Made by a program: the position numbers and the translations under genes | In this document: one piece after another, positions 25,973-34,737 of the stretch | Layout: each line of letters opens with the position of its first letter | Numbering within the stretch: position 1 is the stretch's first letter | From: Burkholderia sp. SRS-46 | GTDB taxonomy: Bacteria; Pseudomonadota; Gammaproteobacteria; Burkholderiales; Burkholderiaceae | DNA length: 64,000 nt | Assembly: GCF_004343775.1 (NCBI RefSeq) | Contig: NZ_PTXL01000014.1 | Span: forward strand, 62,001-126,000 | Reading direction: 5' to 3' | The notes under the pieces: generated by a model | The model's input: only the letters and a program-made list of their open reading frames with translations | What the model was told of the DNA's origin: nothing | The model's database searches: none

Positions 25973-26770
25973 TCAGCGCAGGCCGAGCACGTCCTGCATT
26001 TCGAACAGGCCGGCGCCGCGTTCCGACAGGAAGCGCACCGCGCGCAGCGCGCCCTGCGCATACGACACGCGGCTCGACGACTTGTGGGTGATCTCGATGC
26101 GCTCGCCGACACCCGCGAACAGCACGGTGTGGTCGCCGACGATGTCGCCGCCGCGGATCGCCGAGAAACCGATCGTCGACGGATCGCGCTCGCCCGTCAC
26201 GCCGTGGCGGCCGTAGACCGCGCAATCGTCGAGCGAACGCCCGAGCGCGCCGGCGACGGCTTCGCCCATCATCAGCGCGGTGCCCGACGGCGCGTCGACC
26301 TTGTGGCGGTGATGGGCCTCGATGATCTCGATGTCGTAGCCGTGCGAGAAGTGCTTCGCGGCGAATTCGAGCAGCTTCAGCGTGACGTTCACGCCGACGC
26401 TCATGTTCGCCGAGAACACGATGCCGATCTTCGCGGCGGCCGCGTGCAGCGTGGCCTTCTGCTCGTCGGTGAAGCCGGTGGTGCCGATCACGAGCTTCAC
26501 GTCATGGCGCAGCGCGGCCTCGACGTGCGCGATCGTGCCTTCCGGGCGCGTGAAATCGATCAGGTAGTCGGCCTGCGCGAACACGGCATCGAGATCGTCG
26601 GTCAGCGTGACGCCGGTTTGCTTGCCGAGGAACGCGCCCGCGTCCTGGCCGAGAAACGGCGAGCCGGCGCGGTCGAGCGCGCCGACGAGCTGCGCGTCGG
26701 AATCGTTGAGAACGGCTTCGATCAGCATCCGGCCCATACGGCCCGACGCCCCGGCAATCGCAATCTTCAT
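25973..26770 (-). CDS. dapB: 4-hydroxy-tetrahydrodipicolinate reductase
   Basis: A 265-residue NAD(P)H enzyme of lysine and meso-diaminopimelate synthesis. The N-terminal Rossmann motif MKIAIAGASGRMGRMLIEAV and the active-site segment IEIIEAHHRHKVDAPSGTALMMGE (about residues 152-175), with catalytic histidine and lysine, are diagnostic. GTTGFT precedes them. It lies between bamE and exbB in one minus-strand run. Confidence 0.96.
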   Translation of the reverse strand: MKIAIAGASGRMGRMLIEAVLNDSDAQLVGALDRAGSPFLGQDAGAFLGKQTGVTLTDDLDAVFAQADYLIDFTRPEGTIAHVEAALRHDVKLVIGTTGFTDEQKATLHAAAAKIGIVFSANMSVGVNVTLKLLEFAAKHFSHGYDIEIIEAHHRHKVDAPSGTALMMGEAVAGALGRSLDDCAVYGRHGVTGERDPSTIGFSAIRGGDIVGDHTVLFAGVGERIEITHKSSSRVSYAQGALRAVRFLSERGAGLFEMQDVLGLR

Positions 26771-26832
26771 GGCTTTCTACACGAAAGGGTCAAGAGCGGG
26801 CGGCGCATGCCGCCCCGTTTCGTGCGCCGCGC

Positions 26833-27624
26833 TTACTGCGCCGGCGCGGTGATCGGCTTGTTCTGCAGCGTGTCCGAGCCCTGCGGGCCGACGGGCGGCG
26901 CGGCCTCGTTCGCCACGTTCGGCTGCGGCGGGCGATGGAACTGGAACTGCGGCTGGATCGCCGGGTTCGCGCCCGGCGGCTGCCCGCCCGGCACCGGTGC
27001 GCCGCTCGATGCCTGCGCGGACGGCGTGAAACGGCGCGCGGCCGTGCCCTGCCCGGACACCTGGCTGGTCGCGCGGTTGGCCGCGCGTGCGGCCTGCGCG
27101 TTCGCGTCCTGGTCGACGATCGCGCCGCCGCCCGCCGCTTCCGGCACCGCGGCCGCTGCGCTCGTCGCCTGCGCGGCGCTCGCACTGCTCGCGGCGGCAG
27201 CGGCAGCCGCCGCCTGCTTCGCCTTCTTGCCGTGCTTGTCGCCGTCGATGTCGGCCAGCAGGTCGAGTTCGGACGGCAGGTTGTCGGCGCCCGTCCAGCC
27301 CGCGAGGCGGTCGCCCGAGAACGTCAGCACGAGATCGCGCTGCTGGACGACGGCCGTCGAGCCGCGCTTGAAGTAGAACAGGTAATCCCAGCGATCGGCG
27401 TGGAACATGTCCGACAGCAGCGGCGTGCCGAGCAGCGCGCGCACCTGGTCGCGGGTCATGCCGACCTGCAGCTGCGAGGCTTTTTCCTGCGACACGAAGT
27501 TGCCTTGCACGACCGTGATCCGGTAAGGCGTGATGCTCTGCGCGATGCGCTGCGTCACGCTGTCGTACGACGAACAACCAGCCAGCGCGGCAACGGCGAC
27601 GGCAGCGATGATGGCACTCCGCAT
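26833..27624 (-). CDS. bamE: outer membrane assembly lipoprotein BamE (SmpA/OmlA) with long C-terminal extension
   Basis: A 263-residue lipoprotein of the BAM complex. The lipobox AALAGC gives Cys17. The BamE domain (about residues 33-115) shows TPYRITVVQGNFVSQEKASQLQVGMTRDQVRALLGTPLLSDMFHADRWDYLFYF. Known BamE proteins are mostly 110-180 residues; here residues ~125-263 form a low-complexity Ala/Gln/Pro-rich tail of unknown role. The start MRSAIIAAVAVAALAG follows AGAGGAG. It is divergent from fur, the classic omlA-fur arrangement. Confidence 0.92.
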   Translation of the reverse strand: MRSAIIAAVAVAALAGCSSYDSVTQRIAQSITPYRITVVQGNFVSQEKASQLQVGMTRDQVRALLGTPLLSDMFHADRWDYLFYFKRGSTAVVQQRDLVLTFSGDRLAGWTGADNLPSELDLLADIDGDKHGKKAKQAAAAAAAASSASAAQATSAAAAVPEAAGGGAIVDQDANAQAARAANRATSQVSGQGTAARRFTPSAQASSGAPVPGGQPPGANPAIQPQFQFHRPPQPNVANEAAPPVGPQGSDTLQNKPITAPAQ

Positions 27625-27766
27625 GCGGCTCCTCTGAAAGTGCAAAAGAGATGTTGGAATCATTTCCCTCACCGTGCTGGCCCGCGTCGCAGGCCGCGCG
27701 AGTATCTGGAACGGCGAAAAGCCGGTAACATTGAAGCCCTGCATTGTACTCTAGGGATGCCTAGCC

Positions 27767-28195
27767 ATGACCAATCCGACGGATCTCAAGAATATCGGGC
27801 TGAAGGCCACCCTACCGCGCCTCAAGATTCTCGAGATCTTCCAGCAGAGCCCGGTCCGCCACCTGACGGCCGAAGACGTCTACCGCAACCTGCTCAGCGA
27901 GCAGCTCGACATCGGGCTCGCGACGGTCTACCGCGTGTTGACGCAGTTCGAGCAGGCCGGCCTGCTCACGCGCAGCAACTTCGAATCCGGCAAGGCCGTG
28001 TTCGAGCTGAACGAGGGTTCGCACCACGACCACCTCGTCTGCCTCGACTGCGGCCGGGTCGAGGAATTCTTCGACGCGGAGATCGAGAGCCGCCAGCAAT
28101 CGATCGCCAAGGAGCGCGGCTTCAAGCTCCAGGAGCACTCGCTCGCGCTGTACGGCAACTGCACGACCGAAAACTGCCCGCACCGCAAGCACTGA
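27767..28195 (+). CDS. fur: ferric uptake regulator Fur
   Basis: A 142-residue iron-responsive repressor. The N-terminal winged helix contains TAEDVYRNLLSEQLDIGLATVYRVLTQFEQAGLL. The metal site HHDH is at residues 86-89, with CLDC (92-95) and the C-terminal pair Cys132/Cys137 (NCTTENC). Length and motifs are exactly those of beta-proteobacterial Fur. It is divergent from bamE across 142 bases. Confidence 0.97.
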   Translation: MTNPTDLKNIGLKATLPRLKILEIFQQSPVRHLTAEDVYRNLLSEQLDIGLATVYRVLTQFEQAGLLTRSNFESGKAVFELNEGSHHDHLVCLDCGRVEEFFDAEIESRQQSIAKERGFKLQEHSLALYGNCTTENCPHRKH

Positions 28196-28286
28196 TCCGC
28201 GCGCACGCGCACGCCAAACGGCCCGACCGGCATCTCGCCGGCCGGGCCGTCGTGTTTTGGGGCGCCGCCCGGCGCGCGGCGGCGCG

Positions 28287-28811
28287 TCAGGCCGGGCTCG
28301 CGCAGGCCGGCTCGAGCTCGAGCCGCCACGCACCGTCGAGCGGGATTTCGTCGCAGTTCGGCTGCGTGCCGCCGCGGTCGACCACGACGAAATCGCTCAC
28401 CGCATCGAGCGCGAGCAGCGGATGGTGCCAGACGCCCTTCGCATAGTTCACGCCCTGCCAGCCGTCGGCCAGGAACGCGCGCATCGCGTCCGGCCGGAAT
28501 TCGCCGGCCGGCGCGACGACGATCGCGTAGCGCGACACCGCCGCAAGCGGCACGAACGCCTGGCTGCCGTGCGGATGGCGCTCCATCAGCGTGATCGCGA
28601 TCGGCAGCGTGCGCGGCTGCGCGCGGAACACGCTGACGAGCGGGCGCCCGCCGTCCTCGCACACGTCGATCGTCGCGAGGTCGTGGAAGCGCTCGGTCGT
28701 GCCGCCGTTGATCGGAAAATGCCGGGCGCCCTCGAGCGCGATCACGTCGCCGAACGGCGCGAACGCGTCGCGGGTCAGGCGCTCGACGCGCAAGGTCCGA
28801 AGCTGGGTCAT
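28287..28811 (-). CDS. allA: ureidoglycolate lyase
   Basis: A 174-residue enzyme releasing urea and glyoxylate from ureidoglycolate in purine/allantoin breakdown. The N-terminal FAPFGDVIALEGARHFPINGGTTERFHDLA and FRAQPRTLPIAITLMERHPHGSQAFVPL are AllA signatures. GVWHHPLLAL carries the metal/active-site histidines. The start MTQLRTLRVERLTRDAF follows GAGGCGG. It lies 14 bases after the allantoicase stop, forming an alc-allA operon. Confidence 0.93.
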   Translation of the reverse strand: MTQLRTLRVERLTRDAFAPFGDVIALEGARHFPINGGTTERFHDLATIDVCEDGGRPLVSVFRAQPRTLPIAITLMERHPHGSQAFVPLAAVSRYAIVVAPAGEFRPDAMRAFLADGWQGVNYAKGVWHHPLLALDAVSDFVVVDRGGTQPNCDEIPLDGAWRLELEPACASPA

Positions 28812-28825
28812 GTCCGCCTCCCGTG

Positions 28826-29833
28826 TCAGGCCGGTTCGCCCCACAGACGCAGGCGCGACACGCCGCCGTCCGGGAAGATGTTGAAACGCACGTGCGACAC
28901 CGGGCCGAGCGCCGCGAGCTGGTCGAAGGTGTGGACGTGGTCCATCGACAGCTTCTGCTCGCCGAGCAGTTCGGGCCAGAACATCGCCTGCGTGACCAGC
29001 GAATCGTCGGTGCCGCCCGCGACATGCGCGGCCTGCAGCGAGCAGCGATCCGGGAAGTTGCCCTTGAAGAACGCGGTGTCGACCTCGACGCGGCGGATCA
29101 CGCCCGGCCGCGCGAGCGCGACGATCGCCCAGTCGTTGCCCGGCTCGCGGCGGCGGCGGGTTTCCCAGCCGTCGCCCATGTTCACGCCGCGCCCCGGCAT
29201 CAGCATCTGCGACGCCGCGCCGAAGTGCTGGTTGTTCGCGGCGATCAGGCTGCCGCCGTTCTCGAGCGCCGCGAGATCGACCAGCTCGCCCTGCGGCGCG
29301 CGGCTCCAGTCGCGCTGCGGCTGGCCGTACACGCGCAGCCTCGCGAGCCCGCCGTCCGGATACAGGTTCACGCGCAGGTGCGTGTACGGCAGCGGATCGG
29401 TCACCTCGACATAGTGGTGGCTGTTGCCCTGCAGCGTCGTCGCGGGCACGATCGTGCGCCACGCCGCGTTGTCGGGCGGCGTCTCGCCGTCGGCGATGCA
29501 CGCGTCGATCGACGCGGCCGGCGGGAAGTTGCCGGTGAAGTGGCTGGTGTCGAGGTCGACGCCGTGGATCACGCCGGGGCGCGCGAGCCGCAGCACGCAG
29601 AAATCGTGGCCGGTGGTGCGCTTGCGGCGCGTCTCCCAGCCGTCCATCCACTTGCCGTGATCGTCGTACTTGCCGGGAATGAACACGGCCGGCTCGGGGT
29701 TCAGCATGCGCTCCTTCGGCGCGAAGAACTCGTCGCTCGCGTAGAGCGCCTTGGCGCCGACGCGCGGATCGGCGAGGTTCATGAAGCGCCGCGTGAAGGC
29801 CGGCGCGTTCGGATCGAGGATGGGGGCTGCCAT
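28826..29833 (-). CDS. alc: allantoicase
   Basis: A 335-residue enzyme converting allantoate to ureidoglycolate and urea. It has two homologous allantoicase repeats: KWMDGWETRRKRTTGHDFCVLRLARPGVIHGVDLDTSHFTGNFPP in the first half and GDGWETRRRREPGNDWAIVALARPGVIRRVEVDTAFFKGNFPD in the second. Each repeat has the shared R-PG-I--V--DT-F--GN-P pattern. The start MAAPILDPNAPAFTRRF has AGGAG seven bases upstream. The product is passed to AllA, encoded directly downstream. Confidence 0.95.
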   Translation of the reverse strand: MAAPILDPNAPAFTRRFMNLADPRVGAKALYASDEFFAPKERMLNPEPAVFIPGKYDDHGKWMDGWETRRKRTTGHDFCVLRLARPGVIHGVDLDTSHFTGNFPPAASIDACIADGETPPDNAAWRTIVPATTLQGNSHHYVEVTDPLPYTHLRVNLYPDGGLARLRVYGQPQRDWSRAPQGELVDLAALENGGSLIAANNQHFGAASQMLMPGRGVNMGDGWETRRRREPGNDWAIVALARPGVIRRVEVDTAFFKGNFPDRCSLQAAHVAGGTDDSLVTQAMFWPELLGEQKLSMDHVHTFDQLAALGPVSHVRFNIFPDGGVSRLRLWGEPA

Positions 29834-29907
29834 GTCGTCTCCTGTGTCGACCGGAGTTGGCGCCTCAGCGCTTGTTCCGGTCCCATGCAAGGCTATTGGG
29901 TTGAAGC

Positions 29908-29929
29908 GCCGGCGCGTCGAGGCGCCGGC
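29908..29929 (-). terminator. possible dctA transcript-end hairpin
   Basis: Arms GCCGGCGC and GCGCCGGC enclose a six-base loop 31 bases past the dctA stop. No U-tract follows. Confidence 0.35.
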
Positions 29930-29959
29930 GGCATGATGGGGATGCGGGGCGACCCGCGC

Positions 29960-31282
29960 TCAGATCGCGTGCGCCTGGTCGCCGGCGAGCGGCGCGGCGG
30001 CGCCTTCCTCTTCGGCCGGCACGTAGCGCAGCTCGCGGTTCAGCACGCGCTTCGCGCGGGCCCGGTCGATGTCGTTCTCCCACACCGCGACGACGACGGT
30101 GGCGACGCAGTTGCCGATCAGGTTGGTCAGCGCGCGGGCGATGCCGACGAACCAGTCGACCGGCAGGATCAGCACGAGGCCGAGCACGGGGATCGCCGGA
30201 ATCGCCGACAGCGTCGCCGCGAGGATCACGATCGCCGAGCCGGGAATCCCGTGCGCGCCCTTCGACGTGACGAGCGACACCAGCAGCACGACGATCAGGT
30301 CATGCGTCGACAGCGGCGTGTTGGTGGCCTGCGCGATGAACAGCACGGCGAGCGTCAGGTAGATCGAGAAGCCGTCGAGGTTGAACGAGTAGCCGGTCGG
30401 GATCACGAGGCCGACGGTCGAATCCTTCACGCCCATGTACTCGAGCTTGCGCATCACCTGCGGCAGCACCGCGTCGGACGACGCCGTGCCGAGCACGATC
30501 GACAGCTCCTCGCGCAGGTAGCGGATCAGCTTGAACACCGAGAAGCCGGCGAGCCGCATCACCGCGCCGAGCACGACCGTGACGAACACGAAGCAGCTCA
30601 GGTAGAACACCGCGACCAGGTAGCCGAGCTGCTTGAGCGACGCGACGCCGTACTTGCCGGTCGTGAACGCGATCGCGCCGAGCACGCCGAGCGGCGCGAG
30701 CTTGATGACGAAGCCGATGATGCGGAAGAACACGTGCGACAGCTCCTCGACCAGCGCGTTGACGCGCTTGGCCTTGTCGCCGAGCAGCGACAGCGCCGAG
30801 CCGAACAGCACCGCGAACACGAGGATCTGCAGGATGTCGCCCTTCGCGAACGCGTCGATCGCGGTGTCGGGGATGATCTTCATCAGGTAGCCGGCCGTGT
30901 CCTTCAGGCTCTCGGCGTTCTTCGCGTACGACGCGAGCGACGCCGCGTCGAGCGAATGCAGGTCGATGTTCATGCCGACGCCGGGGCGCGTGAGCCACGC
31001 GAGCACGAGCCCGATGCCGAGCGCGAGCGTGGTCATGATCTCGAAGTAGACGACGGCCTTCAGGCCGACCCGGCCGACCTTCTTCAGGTCGCCCGCATTG
31101 GCCATCCCGCTGACCACGACGCAGAACACGATCGGGCCGATGACCATCTTGATGAGCTTCAGGAATCCGTCGCCGAGCGGCCTCAGCGACTCGGCGAAAT
31201 GCGGGAAGAACGCGCCTAGCGCGACCCCCAGGATCAATGCGACGACTACCCGGCCAAACAGCGAATTGAGGAATTTCGACAC
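29960..31282 (-). CDS. dctA: C4-dicarboxylate transporter DctA
   Basis: A 440-residue sodium/proton-dicarboxylate symporter (DAACS family) importing succinate, fumarate and malate. LGTASSDAVLPQVMRKLEYMGV (serine-rich hairpin) and VGLVIPTGYSFNLDGFSIYLTLAVLFIAQA are diagnostic. The start is GTG 31282 (SKFLNSLFG), with GGGAG about seven bases upstream. It is divergent from the FadR-type regulator, and a TGGTNNNACCA palindrome sits 42-56 bases upstream of this start. Confidence 0.92.
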   Translation of the reverse strand: MSKFLNSLFGRVVVALILGVALGAFFPHFAESLRPLGDGFLKLIKMVIGPIVFCVVVSGMANAGDLKKVGRVGLKAVVYFEIMTTLALGIGLVLAWLTRPGVGMNIDLHSLDAASLASYAKNAESLKDTAGYLMKIIPDTAIDAFAKGDILQILVFAVLFGSALSLLGDKAKRVNALVEELSHVFFRIIGFVIKLAPLGVLGAIAFTTGKYGVASLKQLGYLVAVFYLSCFVFVTVVLGAVMRLAGFSVFKLIRYLREELSIVLGTASSDAVLPQVMRKLEYMGVKDSTVGLVIPTGYSFNLDGFSIYLTLAVLFIAQATNTPLSTHDLIVVLLVSLVTSKGAHGIPGSAIVILAATLSAIPAIPVLGLVLILPVDWFVGIARALTNLIGNCVATVVVAVWENDIDRARAKRVLNRELRYVPAEEEGAAAPLAGDQAHAI

Positions 31283-31323
31283 GGCGCTCTCCCGAACCAA
31301 CGGTTGCAGTTTCGTCTGTTCAT

Positions 31324-31338
31324 ACTGGTAAGACCAGT
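31324..31338. promoter_or_regulatory. FadR-family operator-like palindrome (dctA side)
   Basis: ACTGGTAAGACCAGT is a perfect inverted repeat containing TGGTNNNACCA, the shape bound by FadR-subfamily GntR regulators. The divergent FadR-type gene is 188 bases away. Confidence 0.6.
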
Positions 31339-31497
31339 GATGTTATGGTGGATAGTAGGAAGCCGATATAGTCGCGTCAAGGAAGAACAAAATAGGGATT
31401 TCCCGGCCTCTCGGGCCCGTCTGGCGGGGCCGGAACACCGGCCGGATCGTGACTTTCCCGTAGGCCGGCGATGCACCATGCGCGTGCGGATTACAAT

Positions 31498-31512
31498 GCC
31501 GGTCAGACCGGC
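31498..31512. promoter_or_regulatory. second FadR-family operator-like palindrome (regulator side)
   Basis: GCCGGTCAGACCGGC is a perfect inverted repeat with a GGTNNNACC core, ending 13 bases before the regulator start, consistent with autoregulation. Confidence 0.5.
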
Positions 31513-31525
31513 CATCGTTCACATC

Positions 31526-32218
31526 ATGAAAAACGTCCCGCACACCGTGACCGACGCCGCCATCGCGACGATCCGCGACCGGATCGAGGCAGGCGTCTAT
31601 CCGGTCGGCAGCCTGCTGCCGGCCCAGCGCCAGCTCTCCGAGGAGCTGGAGATCAGCCGCGCGTCGCTGCGCGAGGCGCTGTCGACGCTCGAGGCGCTCG
31701 GCATGCTGCGCATCCGCGCGGGCAAGGGCGTCTACGTCGAGAGCGCGCAGGCGAGCGCCGGCCACGCGTGGCGCTTCGCCGAGCAGTCGTCGCCGCCCGA
31801 CACCTACCAGATGCGCTACGCGCTCGAGGGCTTCGCCGCGCGGATGGCCGCGCGCGTCGTCACCGACGACGACATCGCGTGGTTCGAGGACAACCTCGCC
31901 GAGCTGCACGTCGCGCTGACCGAGAACGCGCTCGACGAGGCCTCGCAGCTCGACTTCGAATTCCACATGCGGATCGTCAACGTGGCCGGCAACGCCGCGA
32001 TCGAGTCGATCCTGCGCAGTAGCGCCGACATCATGAAGGAAAGCCAGCGGATGCCGTTCTACCGGCGCGAGCTGCTGTTCTCGACCTGGCACGAGCACCG
32101 CGCGATCGTCGATGCGCTGATCGCGCGCGACCCGGCCGCCGCCGGCGCGGCGATCGAGGCGCACATCTCGAACGCCGCGCAGCGCGCGGGCGTGTTCTTC
32201 CCGACACCGGGCGCCTGA
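31526..32218 (+). CDS. GntR-family regulator, FadR subfamily
   Basis: A 230-residue regulator. The winged helix reads VTDAAIATIRDRIEAGVYPVGSLLPAQRQLSEELEISRASLREALSTLEALGMLRIRAGKGVYV (residues ~8-71). The all-helical FCD effector domain follows, with typical metal-ligand pattern positions in DEASQLDFEFHMRIVNVAGN and STWHEHRAIVDAL. The start MKNVPHTVTDAAI is chosen because it precedes the domain directly. It is divergent from dctA, its most likely target; the ligand is probably a carboxylate. Confidence 0.87.
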   Translation: MKNVPHTVTDAAIATIRDRIEAGVYPVGSLLPAQRQLSEELEISRASLREALSTLEALGMLRIRAGKGVYVESAQASAGHAWRFAEQSSPPDTYQMRYALEGFAARMAARVVTDDDIAWFEDNLAELHVALTENALDEASQLDFEFHMRIVNVAGNAAIESILRSSADIMKESQRMPFYRRELLFSTWHEHRAIVDALIARDPAAAGAAIEAHISNAAQRAGVFFPTPGA

Positions 32219-32238
32219 GCGCCCCCTCCCCCGGCTGC

Positions 32239-33177
32239 CTACCCGCCCTTGCCGTCGCGGCGCCGTGCGGCCGCCGCAGGCGCGCGCCCGCCCGCCTGCG
32301 CGTCGCGGTGCGCGAGCGTGCGCTCGAAGAACGCGCGCGCCGCGACGCTGCGGTACGCGCCCTTGCGCGTGAGCAGCGCGGCGGTACGCGCCGGCAGCGG
32401 CGGATCGAGCGCCAGCGCGCACAGCTCGCCGTTCGCGCGCGCGATCGCATCGGGCAGCACCGTCGCCAGGCGGCCGCGCCGTACCAGCTCGAGGATCGCG
32501 TTGATCGCGTTCACCTCGATCGCGATGCGCGGCCGCGCGCCGTGATCGACGAAATACTGGTCGATGCTCGCGCGCGTCGCGAAGGCGCGGCTCAGCAGGA
32601 TCAGCGGCTCGTCGCCGAGCTCGGCCGGCGTCAGCGCGCGGCGGCGGCGCGCGAGGCGATGCGTGCGGCCCACGACGAGCACGAGCGACTCCTCCCACAG
32701 CGGCATCACGTCGATGTCCGGCAGACGCGCCGGCGTGAACGCGAAGCCGGCGTCGAGGCGGTCTTCCGCGAGCAGCGCCTCGATGCGCTCCTGCGGCATC
32801 GCCTCGATCGTCAGCGTGAGGTTCGGATGGTCGGCGTTGAACGCATCGACGAGCGAGCCGACCAGGTAGGCGGTGAAGGTCGGCGTCATCGCGAGCCGCA
32901 GCGACCCGCTGCTCAGGTCCGCGACGTCGTGCACCGCGCGCTGCCCCGCATCGAGCTCGTGCAGCGCGGCGCGCGCGTGCCGCGCGTAGGCCTCGCCGAA
33001 CTCGGTGAGCCGCACCGCGCGGCCCGAGCGGTCGAACAGCTGCACGCCGAGCTGCGTCTCGAGCTGGCGGATCTGCTGCGACAGCGTCGGCTGCGACACG
33101 TGCAGCACCTCCGCCGCGCGCGTGAAATTGCGCTGCTCGGCGACGGCCAGGAAATAGCGGATATGGCGGAGGAGCAT
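32239..33177 (-). CDS. LysR-family regulator, CynR-like
   Basis: A 312-residue regulator closely resembling CynR in its sequence pattern: MLLRHIRYFLAVAEQRNFTRAAEVLHVSQPTLSQQIRQLETQLGVQLFDRSGRAVRLTEFGE, then DVADLSSGSLRLAMTPTFTAYLVG and LLSRAFATRASIDQYF. The C-terminal ~20 residues are Arg/Ala-rich and atypical. No cyanase or carbonic anhydrase gene (cynS, cynT) is nearby, so the cyanate role is unproven. It is divergent from an MFS gene 220 bases away, with a TGGTTTGACCA palindrome between. Confidence 0.85.
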   Translation of the reverse strand: MLLRHIRYFLAVAEQRNFTRAAEVLHVSQPTLSQQIRQLETQLGVQLFDRSGRAVRLTEFGEAYARHARAALHELDAGQRAVHDVADLSSGSLRLAMTPTFTAYLVGSLVDAFNADHPNLTLTIEAMPQERIEALLAEDRLDAGFAFTPARLPDIDVMPLWEESLVLVVGRTHRLARRRRALTPAELGDEPLILLSRAFATRASIDQYFVDHGARPRIAIEVNAINAILELVRRGRLATVLPDAIARANGELCALALDPPLPARTAALLTRKGAYRSVAARAFFERTLAHRDAQAGGRAPAAAARRRDGKGG

Positions 33178-33190
33178 CGCGGATCAGGTA

Positions 33191-33203
33191 TTGGTTTGAC
33201 CAA
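33191..33203. promoter_or_regulatory. TGGTNNNACCA palindrome between cynR-like gene and MFS gene
   Basis: TTGGTTTGACCAA is a perfect inverted repeat with the same TGGTNNNACCA core as the dctA-side site, 14 bases upstream of the LysR start. Confidence 0.5.
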
Positions 33204-33397
33204 TCGAAATCATAAGAAGCCAGTCTTGGACGCTATGACCGAATGTCCGCATCATACGCACTTCCGTGCCCGCCGGCGCAGGCTGCTACCGCGTCGCCCG
33301 GCCCGCGTGGCCGGCCGCCTGGCGCCGGCCCGTTTCCCGTAACCCGCGCCATGCCGGCGGTCGATGCCGCCGCCGCGCGCCGCCGCTTTCCGGACTC

Positions 33398-34597
33398 ATG
33401 AAACCGCACCACGACACCCACCCCGCCCTGACGCGCGGCATGACGCTGCTGTTCGCCTGCGCGTGCGGCATCGTCATCGGCAACATCTACTATGCGCAGC
33501 CGCTGCTCGCGGCGATCGCGCGCAGCTTCGGCCGCGCGCCGGCCGAACTCGGCTATCTCGTCACGCTCACCCAGCTCGGCTACGCGGCGAGCCTCCTGCT
33601 GATCGTGCCGCTCGGCGACGCGCTCAACCGCCACACGCTGATCGTTCGGCTGCTCGCGCTGAACGTCGCCGCGCTGCTGGCGGTCGCCTTCAGCACGAAC
33701 TTCCATGCGTTCGTCGCCGCGAACATCGCGCTCGGCTTCGTCACCTGCTCGACGCAGCTGCTGGTGCCGTTCGCCGCGTCGCTCGCCGATGCGCGCACGC
33801 GCGGCCGCGCGGTCGGCACGGTGATGAGCGGCCTGCTGCTCGGCATCCTGCTCGCGCGCGTCGTGGCCGGCGGGCTCGCCGACTGGCTCGGCTGGCGCGC
33901 GGTGTACGGCATCGCCGCGGTGATGGTGCTGGCGCTGACCGCCGTGCTCGCCGTGAAGCTGCCGAAGGATCGCCGCGATGCGCGCCTCGACTACCCGGCG
34001 CTGATGAAGTCGCTCGTCGCGCTGGTGCGCGCGCAGCCGCTGATCGCGCTGCGCTCCGCGTACGGCGCGCTGGTGTTCGCGTGCTTCAGCCTGCTGTGGA
34101 CAGGCCTCACGTTCCTGCTCAGCCAGCCGCCGTACAGCTATTCGGAAGGCCAGATCGGCCTGTTCGGCGTCGTCGGCGCGGTGGGCGCGCTCGCGGCGAC
34201 CTCGGCCGGACGGCTCGTCGACCGCGGGCACGGCAACGCGGCCACCGGGCTGTTCGGCGCCGCGGTGCTCGCATCGTTCGCGCTGATCGCGGCCGGCGCG
34301 CACTCGCTCGCGGCGCTGATCGCCGGGATCCTGCTGCTCGACGTCGGCGTGCAGGGGATGCACATCTCGAACCAGAGCGTGATCTACGCGCTCGCGGGCG
34401 ACGCGCGCAGCCGCGTGACGACGATCTACCTGACGAGCTACTTCGTCGGCGGCGCGCTCGGGTCGTTCGCGGCGAGCGTCGCGTTCGGCATCGACGGATG
34501 GCGCGGCGTGTGCGCCGCGGGCGCGGTGCTGGCGGGCGTGCTGATCGCACTCTGGCTCGCGTCGCAGCGTATCGGCGCACGGCAGGCGGCACAGTAA
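33398..34597 (+). CDS. MFS transporter (YnfM-like, 12 helices)
   Basis: A 399-residue major facilitator protein. The first-helix region GMTLLFACACGIVIGNIYYAQPLLAAIARSFGRAPAELGYLVTLTQLGYAASLLLIVPLGDALNRHTLI contains the loop 2-3 motif (PLGDALNRH, a variant of G-x-LaDr-GRR). The pattern resembles drug or small-metabolite exporters. The substrate is unknown. It is divergent from the CynR-like regulator, which may control it. The start MKPHHDTHPALTRG lacks a strong ribosome site. Confidence 0.85.
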   Translation: MKPHHDTHPALTRGMTLLFACACGIVIGNIYYAQPLLAAIARSFGRAPAELGYLVTLTQLGYAASLLLIVPLGDALNRHTLIVRLLALNVAALLAVAFSTNFHAFVAANIALGFVTCSTQLLVPFAASLADARTRGRAVGTVMSGLLLGILLARVVAGGLADWLGWRAVYGIAAVMVLALTAVLAVKLPKDRRDARLDYPALMKSLVALVRAQPLIALRSAYGALVFACFSLLWTGLTFLLSQPPYSYSEGQIGLFGVVGAVGALAATSAGRLVDRGHGNAATGLFGAAVLASFALIAAGAHSLAALIAGILLLDVGVQGMHISNQSVIYALAGDARSRVTTIYLTSYFVGGALGSFAASVAFGIDGWRGVCAAGAVLAGVLIALWLASQRIGARQAAQ

Positions 34598-34737
34598 TCC
34601 GCCTGCTCGCCGCCTACTCGCAGCCGCGCGCGCGTCGCGCGGCCGGAGATGCGACGCGGCAGCGTGATCCGCGCCCCACGCTGCCTGCGGGCTGCCCGGC
34701 GATCGCGCGCCTCGCCGCGCCACCCGCCCGGCGGCCG

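Noticed and set aside
29906..29929. Repeat pair GCGCCGGC as an operator
   Set aside because: It is better explained as a weak hairpin after dctA; the sequence is a common GC-rich self-complementary octamer.
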